Assembly: GCA_036426205.1 (NCBI GenBank)
Contig: CM071587.1
Coordinates: 1,350,004-1,414,003, forward strand
Direction: 5' to 3'
Length of the DNA: 64,000 nt
Source: Ascaphus truei
Lineage: Eukaryota > Chordata > Amphibia > Anura > Ascaphidae
Shown here: piece after piece, positions 10,855 through 22,515 of the stretch
Layout of the letters: each line of letters begins with the position of its first letter
Position numbering within the stretch: the stretch's first letter is position 1
Notes under the pieces: model-generated
Told to the model about the DNA's origin: nothing
Database searches by the model: none
Seen by the model: the letters and a program-made list of their open reading frames with translations, nothing else
Program-made: the position numbers and the translations under genes

Positions 10855-11600
10855 AAAGGAGAAACGGAGGAATCCATGGCTAAGCATTGATGCTGCCACA
10901 TAGGTCACCCCACACAAACACAATGTGTAATGTCGGCTCATTTCTTTGAAGCCCGTTGACAAATCGCTTTTATGTCAGAGGAGAGCAAGTCAAAAAAAAC
11001 TTTGTGCAGTCCTTGTGGGAAATAGATTTTACTTTAGCCTCGCCATATACAGAAGGCAAAGGAGGACATTAAAAATACATTGGCCACTGATAGGTTGAAT
11101 TCATTTTAGCTGGCATAAACAGGACAGATGGTCTATTCCAGCGTGCGGGCTGGACCACATCATGAAATATTCATGGCCTCCTCATGGTCAATGCGCGAGA
11201 TGGCAATCATTTGTTTTCTCTGAGCATTGGCATTTTAGGGGCTCTTAGGCTAAATTATATATTGTCAGCCCGCAAACTGCATCCTATTTCCCATTTGTCT
11301 ACGAGTCCCGAGATCTCGTTGAACAAATCGGAGCGGATTTCTTAGTAAAAGGATGGCTATCGTCTCATGTCTGTTAAAGAAGCTTGGGGTTTGTGTAATT
11401 GGTTCCACTAAGAGCAACAAGACAATTTAGCCGAGCTATCCCCTCGCTCATTTATTCGTGGCAGAGAGGGGGAACGCCATAAGCCTTCAATCGCTTAATT
11501 ACCCATTAATTACAAAGAGGGTGACATATAAAGAAACAGACGTGATACTCTATTTTACATCACACCTTTCTTGTTATTAAAGTCTTTGTAGAGGATCCCT
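10855..11600. promoter_or_regulatory. Candidate conserved non-coding element (developmental enhancer-like)
   Basis: Complex, non-repetitive sequence without open frames, rich in motifs typical of deeply conserved vertebrate non-coding elements. Examples are TTAATTACCCATTAATTA (11495-11512, paired homeodomain sites), TGAAATATTCATGGCC, TTTGTCTACGAG and GACATATAAAGAAACAGACG. No transposon signature falls inside it, unlike the DNA around it. Inference only; conservation must be tested. Confidence 0.5.
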
Positions 11601-11892
11601 TCATTTTCACATTGCAGCTGTGTGTTTCTTTGTAGATGTAACAGGTATGACGCATGTATATTAGTTCATGTGATGTCTTCTAATAAGGTTTAGAAAGGAG
11701 ATATTTGATGGTGTTGTTTTGTTTTAAAGGAGTTAGAATGGCAGCTGTTCCATTTTTCCTGGATAGGCTTGCTGTATGCCTCCAGCGCTTCGTGGGTTAA
11801 AGGCCTCTCCTTAAAACCGTAAAAACAAATTGGAAATGTACAGCCGTTCTCATTTTGGCAAATAATGAATTCTACATGTCAGGGTCAGAATT

Positions 11893-12385
11893 CTATACAT
11901 TTATTTATTTATAAAAATGTTTTAGCAGGAAGTAAGACAGTGAGAGTTACTGCTCGTTTTCAAGAATGTCCTGGGCATAGAGTTATGATGATAAATAAAT
12001 GGTTACAAATACATAGTTACATTAAGTGAACAGGGTTATACATTATATACTGTATAAAGACATTGCATAATAGGACTTCGTTTTGGAAGCATGAGAAAGA
12101 CACAACAGGCCAACGCAAACAGGTTTCATCATCATTGTAAATAAAGTCATTTACTTTGATGAATAAACTTTGAATTGAGACAATGCTAGGACTGTCCCTT
12201 TTACTGACCTTTACATGATGTGTTTAGATTAGACAGGTGCTAAACGTTTTGGGAGATGGACATTGCGAAAGGTACTTATTGCACAATTACGTTGCAGCAG
12301 GTAGATATTCAAGTGGGAACAGATAAAGGATTTTCCTCGAAGATGATATAATTCCAGTGTAAGTCAGTGATTATCTGGACAGACA
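11893..12385. mobile_element. Abundant-type interspersed repeat (unclassified)
   Basis: TTTAGCAGGAAGTAAGACAG, CGTTTTCAAGAATGTCCTGG and GGTTATACATTATATACTGT resemble a repeat I associate with frog genomes. I cannot give the class or exact ends. Confidence 0.4.
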
Positions 12386-12859
12386 GGAACGTTATTGATT
12401 AGCTTAAAGATCATCGTCTGGACAAACAGGCAGCATTATGGAACCGTTGGAATCTGCAAGATTTGATAGCTACTGACATGACAAACTGGGAAAATTCCAA
12501 GCAGATGTTCATGTCGGAGCCCTACATTGGAGACTAAACTCAATTAAAAATTTACCAATACAATCTACCAGGCTGCAAGTGGATACTGAGCATGTTGCAT
12601 CATATGGAAACAAAAACTTCTGTGGTCTGGAAATTGCTCTCGCAAACCCTTCAATGTCTCCTTAATCTTCATCACATAGTTCATGGGAAATGTATATAGT
12701 AATTCATGTCAAAATGAAGGCAGGGCAGGTTCGTGGGGTATTGACACATATCTTCTAAGCGGTGCTCTTCCATAAGACACCTTCCACAGCCCATGCCCTT
12801 GGAGGTGTGTTATGGAATAGTAATGCTTGGTCAATATTGGCCTTTGTGTATATTGTGGG

Positions 12860-15090
12860 TGTGACGATGGAGAGGATTTGGCCCGGGATTAAAGGGGTTA
12901 CACCCCAATTGGCCACCCTCTAACCTCACCAGGGAGACAAGGGGTTAACTGGGCTGAGGCCCAGACGTGTGATTTAACCCTTGTCATAACCTGTAAATGT
13001 ATTTTCCCCTGTTCCTCTGTTCCATTGTAATGTCTGGTTTAATCAGTGTCTGCATCACACACACACTAGAATCCATCCGGGAGCACAAGGGTTAATAGTC
13101 CTTTAATGATTATAGCTCTTTGTGTAATTTTCCCGCCTTTTCAGGCACCATTTTGCAGGTCCCCATTGGCCGCCATTAGGGCTCAATGCATTTTAATGGA
13201 GAATCTTGTTGTTTTAGTCCTGTTTCCTGTAAAGACCAGCAGGTGGCGTCCGAGAGGGAGAGCGGCGGTTTCCCATTGAAAGTCAATGGGCCCATTGACT
13301 TCAATGGAGATTCCTCGAGGTAACTTTCGAAAAACAAGTTGGCTGCCGTCCAGACCGCAAACCGCAAACCGCAAAGCGGATACAATGTCCTTTAAAAGAG
13401 TTAAAATCACTTGAGTCAAGTTCAACGTTAATTAGCGTGGGAATAAACAGTTCTAGGGCCCCTAGGAATAAAATTCTTTCTGTCCCTAGTTCCTAGACCT
13501 CCCCCCACTCGACCACAACCGGGTCCCCATATCCTGGACCCCTGATAAGGGTCGAACCGAGAAGAGCGGGTCGCGCCATAGGCTTCAATGGCGGCGGCAG
13601 AAACAGCTCCGAAAAATGACTAAGTGTGAAATGCTGTAATTTAGGAATCCATATCCGGTTCCGGAGGGACCAGAGGATCAAGGTTTGGGGTATCTGTAGT
13701 CACTGCTCCGGCATTACTGCAGAAACATCCTTGACCCTCTTGGACCAACCCGACGGAGTATGGACCCCCTTAAAAGTTCGGGACTTTTACCATTGATTCT
13801 AATGGGGGAAAAGCCGCATGGTGAAAAAATGACTAAGTGTAAAATGTTGAAATGTGTAAGTCCATATCTCCGGTTCTGGAATGCCCAGAGGGATGGGGTT
13901 TGGGTGACATGTAGCCAAGGTTCCGGCTTTAATGCATGCCCATTTCCCGCCCCCTCAGACCAACCAGATGGAGTTTGGACGAATGTAAAGATTTGTGGAT
14001 TTTCTCATAGACTTCAATGGCGGCGGTTTCCCATTGAAAGTCTATGGCAGGAAACCACATTGACGACAATGGCGGAGTTGCTCCATTGAAACCCATGGCG
14101 GCGGAGCCCGTTGTTTTCAATGGGAATTTTGTGAAAAGCTGAGATTTCTTTTTAGCGGAGATTTTTGTATTAAAGTGAAAAATTATTTAATGTGCATTTG
14201 TGTATCTCCGGTTCCGAAGGTCGTAGCAAGTCGCTTTTTGGATCATATGGTGTCCCAGTTCTGGCAATGAGAACTGGAAAGTTTGGACCTGCTAGACCCA
14301 ACGGAACCGGATATTTTAATACGTTTATATTTAACACTGTGTCCCAAGGTATGGACAAAGACCCAGAGGAAATTCCTTTGCATACCAGGGTAGCAGATGG
14401 CCCTAGAGGCGACCCAATGTCTAGGACTTAAGTATTGTTCAAAGGGTTTTGTCACCCTCCCTGTTTACCTAAGGGCGGAGGAGGCTCAAACCAGAGCAGT
14501 CTTTAAGTGTCCCAGTTCACACCTTTCAACAAAGGTTGTCCTGCCAGAACTGCAAATGGATAGACTGGCTGGCATTCCTGATGCAAATGTGGGGCTTCAG
14601 AAATGAGACCCCAGAGTTCTACTGCACATGTGCCAACTAGCAGGGGGGCATGGGTCAGAATGCTTTCCCACGTTAGTGAGTGGCTGGAGGTAATTGAAAA
14701 CCAATCACCTGTACTTAAGGTTAAGGATAGGGCCACAAAAGGTATATAATCTGTGGTCAAGCCCTTATCCAGTGTTGTTCATTGTCTTCATTGTCTTCAT
14801 GTCTGCATGTCATCAGGCCTGTGTCTTTTATGCAAGGTCTTGGGATGATGCAGGTTTTGCTGTATGAAACTGCCAGTCCAGATGGGACTGTTTTCATCAT
14901 TGCCATCTTTAAGTAAGTGCCTATATTTTGCTGTTATTTGTACATTTTGTGTGTTCACCTTTATCAGGGAATAAATTACATTTTATCATATCTAAGTCTC
15001 ATCCCAGTTCAAACCCAGTTATAAATATATATCAACTGTTATATATATTTATGTGTGACTTATACAGCCTGCCATAATCTCACCGTGACA
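12860..15090 (+). mobile_element. Candidate solo LTR of a large LTR retrotransposon
   Basis: Begins TGTGACGATGG and ends CACCGTGACA, so it has TG...CA ends with short inverted termini. A TATA box (GGTATATAATC) is at 14741. A poly(A) signal (AATAAA) is at 14970, 225 bases later, followed by about 115 bases that could be U5. Flanking 5-mers GTGGG and ATGGG agree at four of five positions. The U3-like part carries several CCCATTGAAG/CTTCAATGGC palindromic motifs (13260-14130). No gag or pol frame is present. Confidence 0.45.
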
Positions 15091-15096
15091 ATGGGT

Positions 15097-15205
15097 GGCC
15101 CTTATTCAGTATGCTGTGAAGCAGATTCCCTATGCTGAAGACGGTAGTCTTATTAATTTGAATGGAGCTAATCTCTTCCCCACATCTGGGAAGCTTCACC
15201 TCCTA
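15097..15205. mobile_element. One-ended MITE fragment, GGCCCTTATTCA family
   Basis: Starts GGCCCTTATTCAGTATGC, like the complete element at 15847. The inner ATTTGAATGGAGCTAATCTC part also resembles 53070-53130. Confidence 0.5.
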
Positions 15206-15549
15206 TAACACTTGCTGCTGAACTTTTTCCGTATTCGGCTTCTTTGTGTCTAGGGGCGCACGGATATTTACGTTAAATCAGGAAAATGGCAGAGAAGATT
15301 TGTAGAGAAGGTGTTACATGGCTGAGGGGTCTTTACACTAACCCTTTGAGTGCCGGAACACCGGCACTACCGGAGTGTCAGTGGTCTTTCAGATCTCAAC
15401 CCCGTGGTCGCTTGGTGTAGCAAACCAGTGGTCACGGGCGGGGCCTCCCAAGGACATGAATGGAAGTGGGTGAATACTTCACTCCCACGCCAACCGAAAG
15501 CGATCTACCCCTAGAAAAAAGCCTTTCTAGCATGACGTACCCTGTGCAT

Positions 15550-15734
15550 CAGGGGAGGCCAACTCCAGTCCTCAAGGGCCATCAACAAGTCAGGTTTTCA
15601 TGATATTCCTGCTTCAGCACAGGTGGTGCAGTCATTGACATCAGCCACTGATTGAACCACCTGTGCTGAAGCAGGGATATCCTGAAAACCTGACCTGTTG
15701 GTGGGGCTTGAGGACTGGACTTGGCCACCCCTTG
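15550..15734. mobile_element. Fold-back hAT MITE, copy E
   Basis: CAGGGGAGGCCAACTCCAGT at the left, mirrored by GACTTGGCCACCCCTTG at the right. The flanking 8-mers CTGTGCAT and CTGGACAT match at six of eight positions, a decayed hAT target duplication. Confidence 0.85.
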
Positions 15735-15846
15735 CTGGACATCATAGGGCCTGCCCTTATGACATTCAGGGTAAGTCATACGGACTCAAAGGGTTAACAT
15801 AATGCCTATACTGTTGACTAGATGGTCCCATAAAACCTATATTGAT

Positions 15847-15974
15847 GGCCCTTATTCAACATGTTGAAAAGCTGCTTCCTAGCACTGGAGCAGACGCTAG
15901 CTGCATTCAAGTTAAGGAGACAAAAAACTTCTCCAGCGCTGGGAAACCGCTTTCAAGCATATTGAATAAGGGCC
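15847..15974. mobile_element. Short palindromic MITE, GGCCCTTATTCA family
   Basis: A 128-base element. GGCCCTTATTCAACATGTTG and GAAAAGCTGCTTCC at the left are mirrored by GGAAACCGCTTTCAAGCATA and TTGAATAAGGGCC at the right. Confidence 0.8.
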
Positions 15975-16018
15975 GATGGGTAATAGTGACTACAATGGTG
16001 GGATCGGACCAGCATTCA

Positions 16019-16112
16019 CTTCCATTTTAGTTTCTGTACCATCTGTGATTTCATCCCACAAGGGCATGGGATGGGATGGGATGGACTGTCCTTTTAGCGG
16101 TGATGAAGTGGA
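16019..16112 (+). repeat. Interspersed repeat, partner of 18036-18122
   Basis: GATTTCATCCCACAAGGGCA then GGGATGGACTGTCCTTTTAG; the reverse complement occurs at 18036-18122. Here GGGAT is expanded three times. Class unknown. Confidence 0.6.
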
Positions 16113-16319
16113 CCCAACATATACTCATTTCCCGAGCCTGCCATGTGGATTTTGCATGCAACCATTGTCAAATTTTAAAACAAAATACTCAGAATAAGTG
16201 TGCATGCTCATTACAGCTTTACATTACAGCTTGTACTTTTGAAGAGCAAAGCCCAGGAGACACAACATTTAGCTCTTACGTGACCAGAAGCACCAGCTAC
16301 ATGTGATAAATCCTCCACC

Positions 16320-16640
16320 ATACCGCCAATTAGGAAAAAAATATGTCCTGTGCTTATAGTAGCATATGGATAAGCATTAAACCCCCAAAATGCAGCATTT
16401 AACTTAATTTCCTTCCTTGCAAACCCATTTGAGTTTTTATCATGCTGCTTTTGCGAAGGCATTTTGGAACGCCAACGGTTTAATGCATAAACAAGCAAAA
16501 TAATATTAAGCAGAATATTATGCCGCTGTTTACCAACAGATCTATAATTACAAACTAAATTAGCCGTGAAATGAAACGCTTGTGAGTCTCTGCGACACTG
16601 CTAGGAACAAATGGCTGATTATTTAACAGTAAGCATGGAA
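16320..16640. promoter_or_regulatory. Candidate conserved non-coding block
   Basis: Non-repetitive sequence with AT-rich transcription-factor-like motifs (TTAATGCATAAACAAGCAAA, ACAAACTAAATTAGCC, CATATGGATAAGC) and no repeat family. Judged only by its texture. Confidence 0.3.
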
Positions 16641-17239
16641 AACCTTTAGAACTGCAATGAGTCCAATGTTGCTGGATTTACAGCCCAAACAGTAAAGACA
16701 AATGTCACACAGCTGAGAATTAATGACAAATCTACAGCCATTTTTTTGTGTGGAGAGCAACGTTTCATGAACTGGAGTGTGCAGTCTACACTGGATCCCG
16801 ATCCCTTTCCAGTCCTCAAAACGGTTTCCAACGGGTCAAAGGTAACAAACTAGCACCAACAGTCTTGGGTAACAGGTCTTTTGTGCAGAGTTTGTGCAAG
16901 TTACAAAGTATCCTTTTCTCTTCGCACCTATGGCAAAGAAACCGGTGTGTGACCAAATATTCCAATTCAAACAATTGCAGACACAGCGCGCTCCAGCCAC
17001 TGAAGCCGGTCTTGCTATTTATTAACACCAACATAATTTCCTTTTTCTAGCTTGTTAGCATTCTACAATGAAGGAGAGTTTTTAATTATGTTACAAATGG
17101 ATAGCCTGCTTAAAATAGCTCATTCGTTAATCCGGGTTAATTGCTTTCCCAATGTATTCAAAAACCCTAAATGCAGTAAGTAAACAAAATATCACAGAAT
17201 ACCCTGTAGAATTCAAGCGCTGCTTTTCCGTTTGGGTCG

Positions 17240-17588
17240 TTAAAGCTGCAGTTCAGGCAATATCCTGCATGTGTGTTTTTTTTAATAAATCAGTTCTGTA
17301 GTAAGAAAAAATACTTTTAGCATTTTCTGTTTTAAAAAAAACAACAACTTTGAAAGACCAATTTTCTTGTATTCTATTTTAACAAGCATGCTTGTTCCAA
17401 TAGCAACGATTTACATTCCCCATATTTAAAGATGTCGCCAAACTTTGCCTTTCAATAGACGGAGAACGAATTGACCGACAGCTATGCAGTTTTTTTTAGG
17501 TAACTAGAGATTGCCCACATGAAACTATTGAAGTAAAAAAACAAAACTAAAAAAAAAAAAAAAACGGGAGCCTGAACTGCAGCTTTAA
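17240..17588. mobile_element. TTAA-ended MITE, copy 1 (complete)
   Basis: Both ends are TTAA. The terminal inverted repeat TTAAAGCTGCAGTTCAGGC is perfectly mirrored by GCCTGAACTGCAGCTTTAA. TTAA boundaries suggest a piggyBac-type origin. The inside has ATCCTGCATGTGTG, AATAAATCAGTTCTGTA and CCAATAGCAACGATT. Related copies are at 18271 and 20253, and a fragment is at 31618. Confidence 0.8.
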
Positions 17589-17615
17589 GGTTTTATTTCT
17601 AACTGAGAAATAGAT

Positions 17616-17634
17616 AGCAGCAGCAGCAGCAGCA
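17616..17634. repeat. Short (GCA)n run
   Basis: About six GCA/AGC units directly after the MITE. Too short to be remarkable. Confidence 0.8.
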
Positions 17635-17936
17635 ATCCCTAAACGAAACAGGTCTGGGCTGTGCTGGACAGCAGTTTGTTTGTTATCAAATCCCATCAGT
17701 GAGACCATGAAGATCAATATGTGAAAATAACTAAAGAAATGTAATGAAATAATCAGGATGGAAAGGGAAAAGTAAAGACAGTTTGCATCAAACATATTAT
17801 ACACATTTTGTAATCCTAAATCCCTAAACCTCATTTGACACTTTCAGACCCAAGGACTATAGGGGGTATTAAAACGCAGGCAATATTTGGACAATCCAGG
17901 GGGGTGGGGGGTGAGGTTGCCATATATATTTGTGAC

Positions 17937-17955
17937 TCCCCCCCCCCCCCCCCAA
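17937..17955. repeat. Poly(C) run
   Basis: An uninterrupted C run. Similar ones lie at 20944, 33473 and 37621. These are common points of base-call length error. Confidence 0.9.
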
Positions 17956-18035
17956 AATGGGATTGCCAAAGCTGACCGAGCCTGTCATGTCATCGTCTAG
18001 CCAGGTGATCATTGTAATAATGTTTACTGCATGTC

Positions 18036-18122
18036 CCTGGCGATTTCATCACAGCTAACGGGCAGTCCATCCCATTGTCCTTGTGGGATGAAATCAAGGA
18101 TGGCACTAAAAATAAAACCCAG
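18036..18122 (-). repeat. Interspersed repeat, inverted partner of 16019-16112
   Basis: Carries CCTTGTGGGATGAAATCAAG, the complement of the segment near 16050. The pair is 2 kb apart in opposite orientation. Confidence 0.6.
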
Positions 18123-18270
18123 GCAACGCGCATCAAACTCAGGGCCTCTCGCCGGAAAAAAAAAAGATAATAAGCAATAAAAAATGTAAGCGTTTTTAAT
18201 ATAGGAAGCGGCAGACTAGGAGAGATGATGCTACAGCTCAATGCTTTCCCCCCTAAGATTGTCCACCCTA

Positions 18271-18750
18271 TGTCCTGCAGACCAAGAAATATCCTACTTG
18301 TGTGTTTTTTTTTAATAAATCAGTCCTGTACTATAAGAAAGTACTTGTAGCATTTTTTTAAAACAACTCTGAATGACATTTTTTATGTATTATAACGTAA
18401 GAATCATTTTTTGTTTCTATAGCAACCATTTAGAAATTCACATCCCCTTCCTCTTCTGAAGCAGGCTCTGGCACACCCCATTTTGAGCCCTGCCCTCTCT
18501 CTAGCAGTGCACCAATTGTATCTAGTGACTGCCTGGTCACATGATCTTCCCCACAGAACTTTGCATCTTTGGTCCTCTTCTGCTGCACTGACAGCCATTT
18601 AGTGAGCCCCCAAGCCGAATCTTCGCCGATCGATCACAGGAGAACGGATCAATCGGCAACTTAGCGAATCACTTATCATTGTGTGGATTGTATTGATGCA
18701 CTTATTAAATGGGAACAAATAAAAACCGGCAGCTGGGACTGCGGCTTTAA
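18271..18750. mobile_element. TTAA-ended MITE, copy 2 (longer form)
   Basis: Shares TTAATAAATCAGTCCTGTAC, TTCTATAGCAACCATTTAGA and the inner GCACACCCCATTTTGAGCCC and CACATGATCTTCCCCACAGA with copy 3. It ends GACTGCGGCTTTAA. The left terminus is eroded. Copy 1 lacks the middle about 200 bases, so it is an internal deletion form. Confidence 0.75.
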
Positions 18751-18925
18751 TAGGAAACAACAGCAGATGGGGGAAGGAGAATGTCTGATGAGGATCAGGC
18801 CCTCGGAGGGAAGGGGAAGGAGGGCTGGTGTGGACAGGCATATTTCCCCAGCAGCCTCCTGCCATAAAAACACCTTCTGCTGCTGGAAGACGCATTACCA
18901 CTTATATACCGGCCAATCAATCAAT

Positions 18926-18929
<4 letters not shown>

Positions 18930-18968
<39 letters not shown>

Positions 18969-19773
18969 CTCTCTTCTCGTCTCATCTTCCTCTCTCTTCT
19001 CTCTCCACTCCTCGTCATCTGAAAAGTTCACGTCTCATCGCGTCTCCTCTTCGACACCTCTTCCTCCTCCCGGGGGTCTCTGCCTCTCTCCTCCTCGCTC
19101 TCTCGCTCTCTGGGTCTCATCTCTCTCTCCTCCCTCTCTCCCTCGTCTCTCGTGGGTTGCTTCTCTCGATCTCTCGCTCTCATAGCTCTCGTTCCGCTCT
19201 CCCTTCAGTTCTCGTCGACGTTCTCGGTTCTCCACGTAACCACTGCTTGGCTCTCTCCTCACTCGCGACTACACATCGTCGTCATTTCTCTCGTGCCGTT
19301 CGCTCTCGTCAATCCGAAGAGCCTGTAGGACTCTCAATCAGACGGGCAGTCGCTCGTCTCGTCGGCGGTTCTGAGGGTCCTCTGTCTCTCGGCAGAGAGC
19401 CTACGAATCCTTGCTGCCATGTCCTCGAGGTCTCGTCGGATTCACTACTCTCGTTCGCGTTTCTCGTCAGGGGGCTCTGCGTCGGGCCTTCTCTCTCTCT
19501 CACACTCCTCGACTCGTCTGCTCTGGCCAGCGTAGCATACAATCGCTCATTAATTGGAGTGTTGCACGGGCCCTTCGATAGGAGCGGCGATACTCGGGGA
19601 TTGCAACTCTTCCACCCGTCTCTCCTCGTCCAATCGTCCCTACTCTCTCTCGCCACGATACGTGTGAGTCGTCCGCTCCTCCTCTCGTTACTACGGTGGG
19701 GGCGAGTTCTCCTGTCCGCGGTCTCTATTCGCTCTCTCTCTCCTCTCTCTCCTCTCCTCTCCTCTCCCCAGGA
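18930..19773. repeat. Pyrimidine-rich (TC)n-derived tract with many CpG
   Basis: Begins as pure (TC)n (18930-18962), then continues for about 800 bases as CT-rich sequence interrupted by TCG and CTCGT, ending in CTCTC/CTCCT repeats at 19735-19768. The plus frame is open for 365 codons (18683-19780) with Ser/Leu-rich peptide. This is a by-product of the base composition. No domain is visible. Confidence 0.8.
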
Positions 19774-20252
19774 CTTTTAGTTCTGTGAGCTGGAAACAAT
19801 TTCCATAAAATAAAACAAAAAAAAACAAGTTTGCCAATGCATTTTGGAAACTGACTAGAGGCGCGATGACAAGAATGAGATCAACACACATTGTAATGCG
19901 TCGTGCTTGGGACCCGCTGAATCACATAATGAAGACAGAACATTCTGAAGGACATGTCTCGCAGTGGGAAGACCTGTTCATTGTATCTGGGATGTATCAA
20001 CTACCCCCTTCTAACCAAAGTTCTCTGTTGGAGATCTCTAATGTATTACCTACCACATTTAACTCGTTAGCTGCCGGAACCACATTTTAAAAAGTGCGGT
20101 GTTCCTTGCCGCTTGGCAGTAAAGGGGTTAACTTGAGCCTACGTATATATTAAATAGCCAAAATAAATGTATGAAGAAAAGGTTTTTTTCTAATTCCTGA
20201 AGTGCTTATTCTAATTACAAATGCAATTTATTACGTGGAGGCAATTGCTGCT

Positions 20253-20705
20253 TTAAAGCTGCAGACTGAGCAATATCCTATATGTGTGTTTTTTTAATAA
20301 ATCAGGTCTGTACTATGAGAAAATACTTGTAGCATTTAAACAATTTAAAAAAAAAACTACCCTGAATTACATTTTTTATGTATTATAATGTAGCAAGCAT
20401 TTTTTGTTTCTATAGCAACCATTTCAAAGTCACACCCCCTTCCTCTCCTGAAACAGGCTCTGGCACACCCCTTTTTGAGCTCCACCCTCTCTCTAGCGGT
20501 GCACCAATTGTATCTAGTGCCTGCCTGGTCACATGATCTTCCCCACAGAACTTTGCATCTTTGGTCCTCTTCTGCTGCACTGACAGCAATTTAGTGAACC
20601 CCCGAGCTGAATCTTCACCGATCGATCACAGGAGAACGGATCGATCAGCAACTTAGCTAATTACTTATCATTGTGTGGATTTTATTGATGCCCATGTTAA
20701 AGTGG
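20253..20705. mobile_element. TTAA-ended MITE, copy 3
   Basis: Starts TTAAAGCTGCAGACTGAGCA and follows copy 2 closely through CTAGTGCCTGCCTGGTCACA and GATCGATCACAGGAGAACGG. The right terminus is lost or strongly changed near 20705. Confidence 0.75.
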
Positions 20706-21444
20706 GAAAATGTAAATTTAAAAACATTGTTACGTACAAGGAGATTGCTGTTTGTCCAAATAAAGCCCCTTTTTTGAACTTACCTTTCTTCTTTTTGTGT
20801 TAAGCACAAGGTCCTGGTTATTTAAGGAAAACTAAATAAGAAAACTAGACTTTGAAAAGCCAGTAACCATTCACGTTTTTTTATTTTTAGTTATAAACAT
20901 AAATATTTCCAATAAACATGTATTTCCTTTAAATGGAATCAGACCCCCCCCCCCCCCCTCCCCTTATTCTCAGCAGTCATGCAAGCCGCGAACGAAATCA
21001 TTTTAAACGTGATTGTCAGGAGGCAGAGAGAGGGGATGTTACTCTAATGAATACACGGGCAGCTTTATTGCTATGATTGAAAAACGGATGTGATGTGAAT
21101 TTCAGTAAAGAACTGTTGTTTTTATTTTTTTCTCTCGCCACCTTAGGCCTTATTATATTCGGATGTAATCCTGATTGAAACTAAAGCAGCGTTTCATGGT
21201 CAGGGAGGAGAGAAAATGGATATCTTCACAAAGTGTGCACTCTTGTGATGATATTGCGTTTTCCCGTTCCCTCGCCACAACATATAACACAGACCCTTGC
21301 CATGGCTGCCACTTCCATGCTGTGAGTGTTACCGTACTTTCCGCTTACACAGAGGGTCTTGTTGCATCTGATGACATTCAAGAGGTAGGATTCTGTAAAC
21401 AAGCAGCCAGGCTGGATTATATGTCTGTTATACATAATATAATA
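20706..21444. other. Intergenic DNA, no gene seen
   Basis: Includes a C-rich run at 20944-20958. The frame starting near 21175 has no family features and runs into the MITE at 21445. Confidence 0.45.
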
Positions 21445-21813
21445 CAGGGGTGCACAAAGTTTTTTGGCTGCGCCCCCCACTCGGTCTCAGTCCCTGTCTC
21501 AGTCCATGTGGTCTCGCCCCCCTCCCGAGTATCCTGGCACGCCGAGGGTCACGTGACGCCACGTGACCCCGCAGCGTCATTTGACACGCGTTATGACGAA
21601 GCGGCATGTCACGTGACCCCGCGGCGTCATTTGATGCCACGTTGTCATGGTGACGGGAGCAGAAGCCGGCTGAATCCCGGTAGGTACAGGTTGAACAGGA
21701 CTCGCGCGGTCCCCTGGCATTTAATTTAAAGGCCTCAGGGAAGAGCGCGGGGCCTCTGCAACCGCCAGCGCCCCACCACAAAAATCCCGCGCCCCCCAGT
21801 TTGTGCACCGCTG
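21445..21813. mobile_element. hAT-like MITE, GC-rich interior
   Basis: Left end CAGGGGTGCACAAAGTTTTT, right end CAGTTTGTGCACCGCTG, so the first about 16 bases are inverted. The interior has repeated CACGTGACCCCGCGGCGTCA-type segments. No clear 8-base target duplication. Confidence 0.75.
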
Positions 21814-22254
21814 AAATACCGTCCAATACAATGTGTGTCTCAAATACGAAAGGTTTATGTGAGCCAGCAAAATATTGGCAACAGAGTAGCGGATTGATAA
21901 AAAAAACTGCAATGTGCTAGTCTCATATTTTGGAGATAGTGTGACGATAATAAGCTGACACCTCTTTGCATGTTCACTGTTCCTCCACCTGTCACGTGGC
22001 ATACAGTAGTTAGCGCCTGCTAATTTATGATAATCCTCTCATCACCAGTCCACTTGAATACTCACAACAAGAGTTTATCTCCACCCCTACTTATCACCTT
22101 GGGATCTAATTATGCTTTCTTTCCACTGCGGTGCCACTTTGAAGGTACAATCCCATGTAATCAGCCAGTGGAATTTCTTAGGGTTCTCTGAATGGGAAGT
22201 GTTTCTCAATCAAGTGTTTTCTTTCCTCTTATCCCCCCACGTCCTTATCAGAGA

Positions 22255-22515
22255 GTCAATACAGATAAGGGGAGGGGGGGGGCCTCTGGCTGTACAAGCG
22301 CTCGCTGATCACACAGTGACATCACACAGTGACATCACACAGAAGGGAGCAGCCACCAGAAATCACACCGCTCCCAAGTGTCACTTTCAAAATTAAAAAT
22401 ACTTGTGTCACTTTTGGCTAAAAAAAAATGTATCAATTACCCAGATGAGACACCTTTACTGGGTCACTGAAACGAAGTCGCTTTGGTCCTAGGGGGATTG
22501 CCCCTTTAAACTTGA
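22255..22515 (-). mobile_element. Interspersed MITE, inverted partner of 29885-30132
   Basis: Has CACACAGTGACATCACACAG, GGGAGCAGCCACCAGAAATC and TCCTAGGGGGATTGCCCC. The complement of each occurs in the same order at 29885-30132. The TGACATCACACAG unit is doubled in both. Confidence 0.65.

Noticed and set aside
18683..19780. The longest plus-strand open frame, 365 codons, Ser/Leu/Arg-rich
   Set aside because: It lies almost wholly in the CT-rich tract, where TAA/TAG/TGA are rare. There is no domain, signal or splice context.
21175..21729. 184-codon plus-strand frame
   Set aside because: It runs from unique DNA into the hAT-like MITE at 21445, so the second half is transposon sequence.
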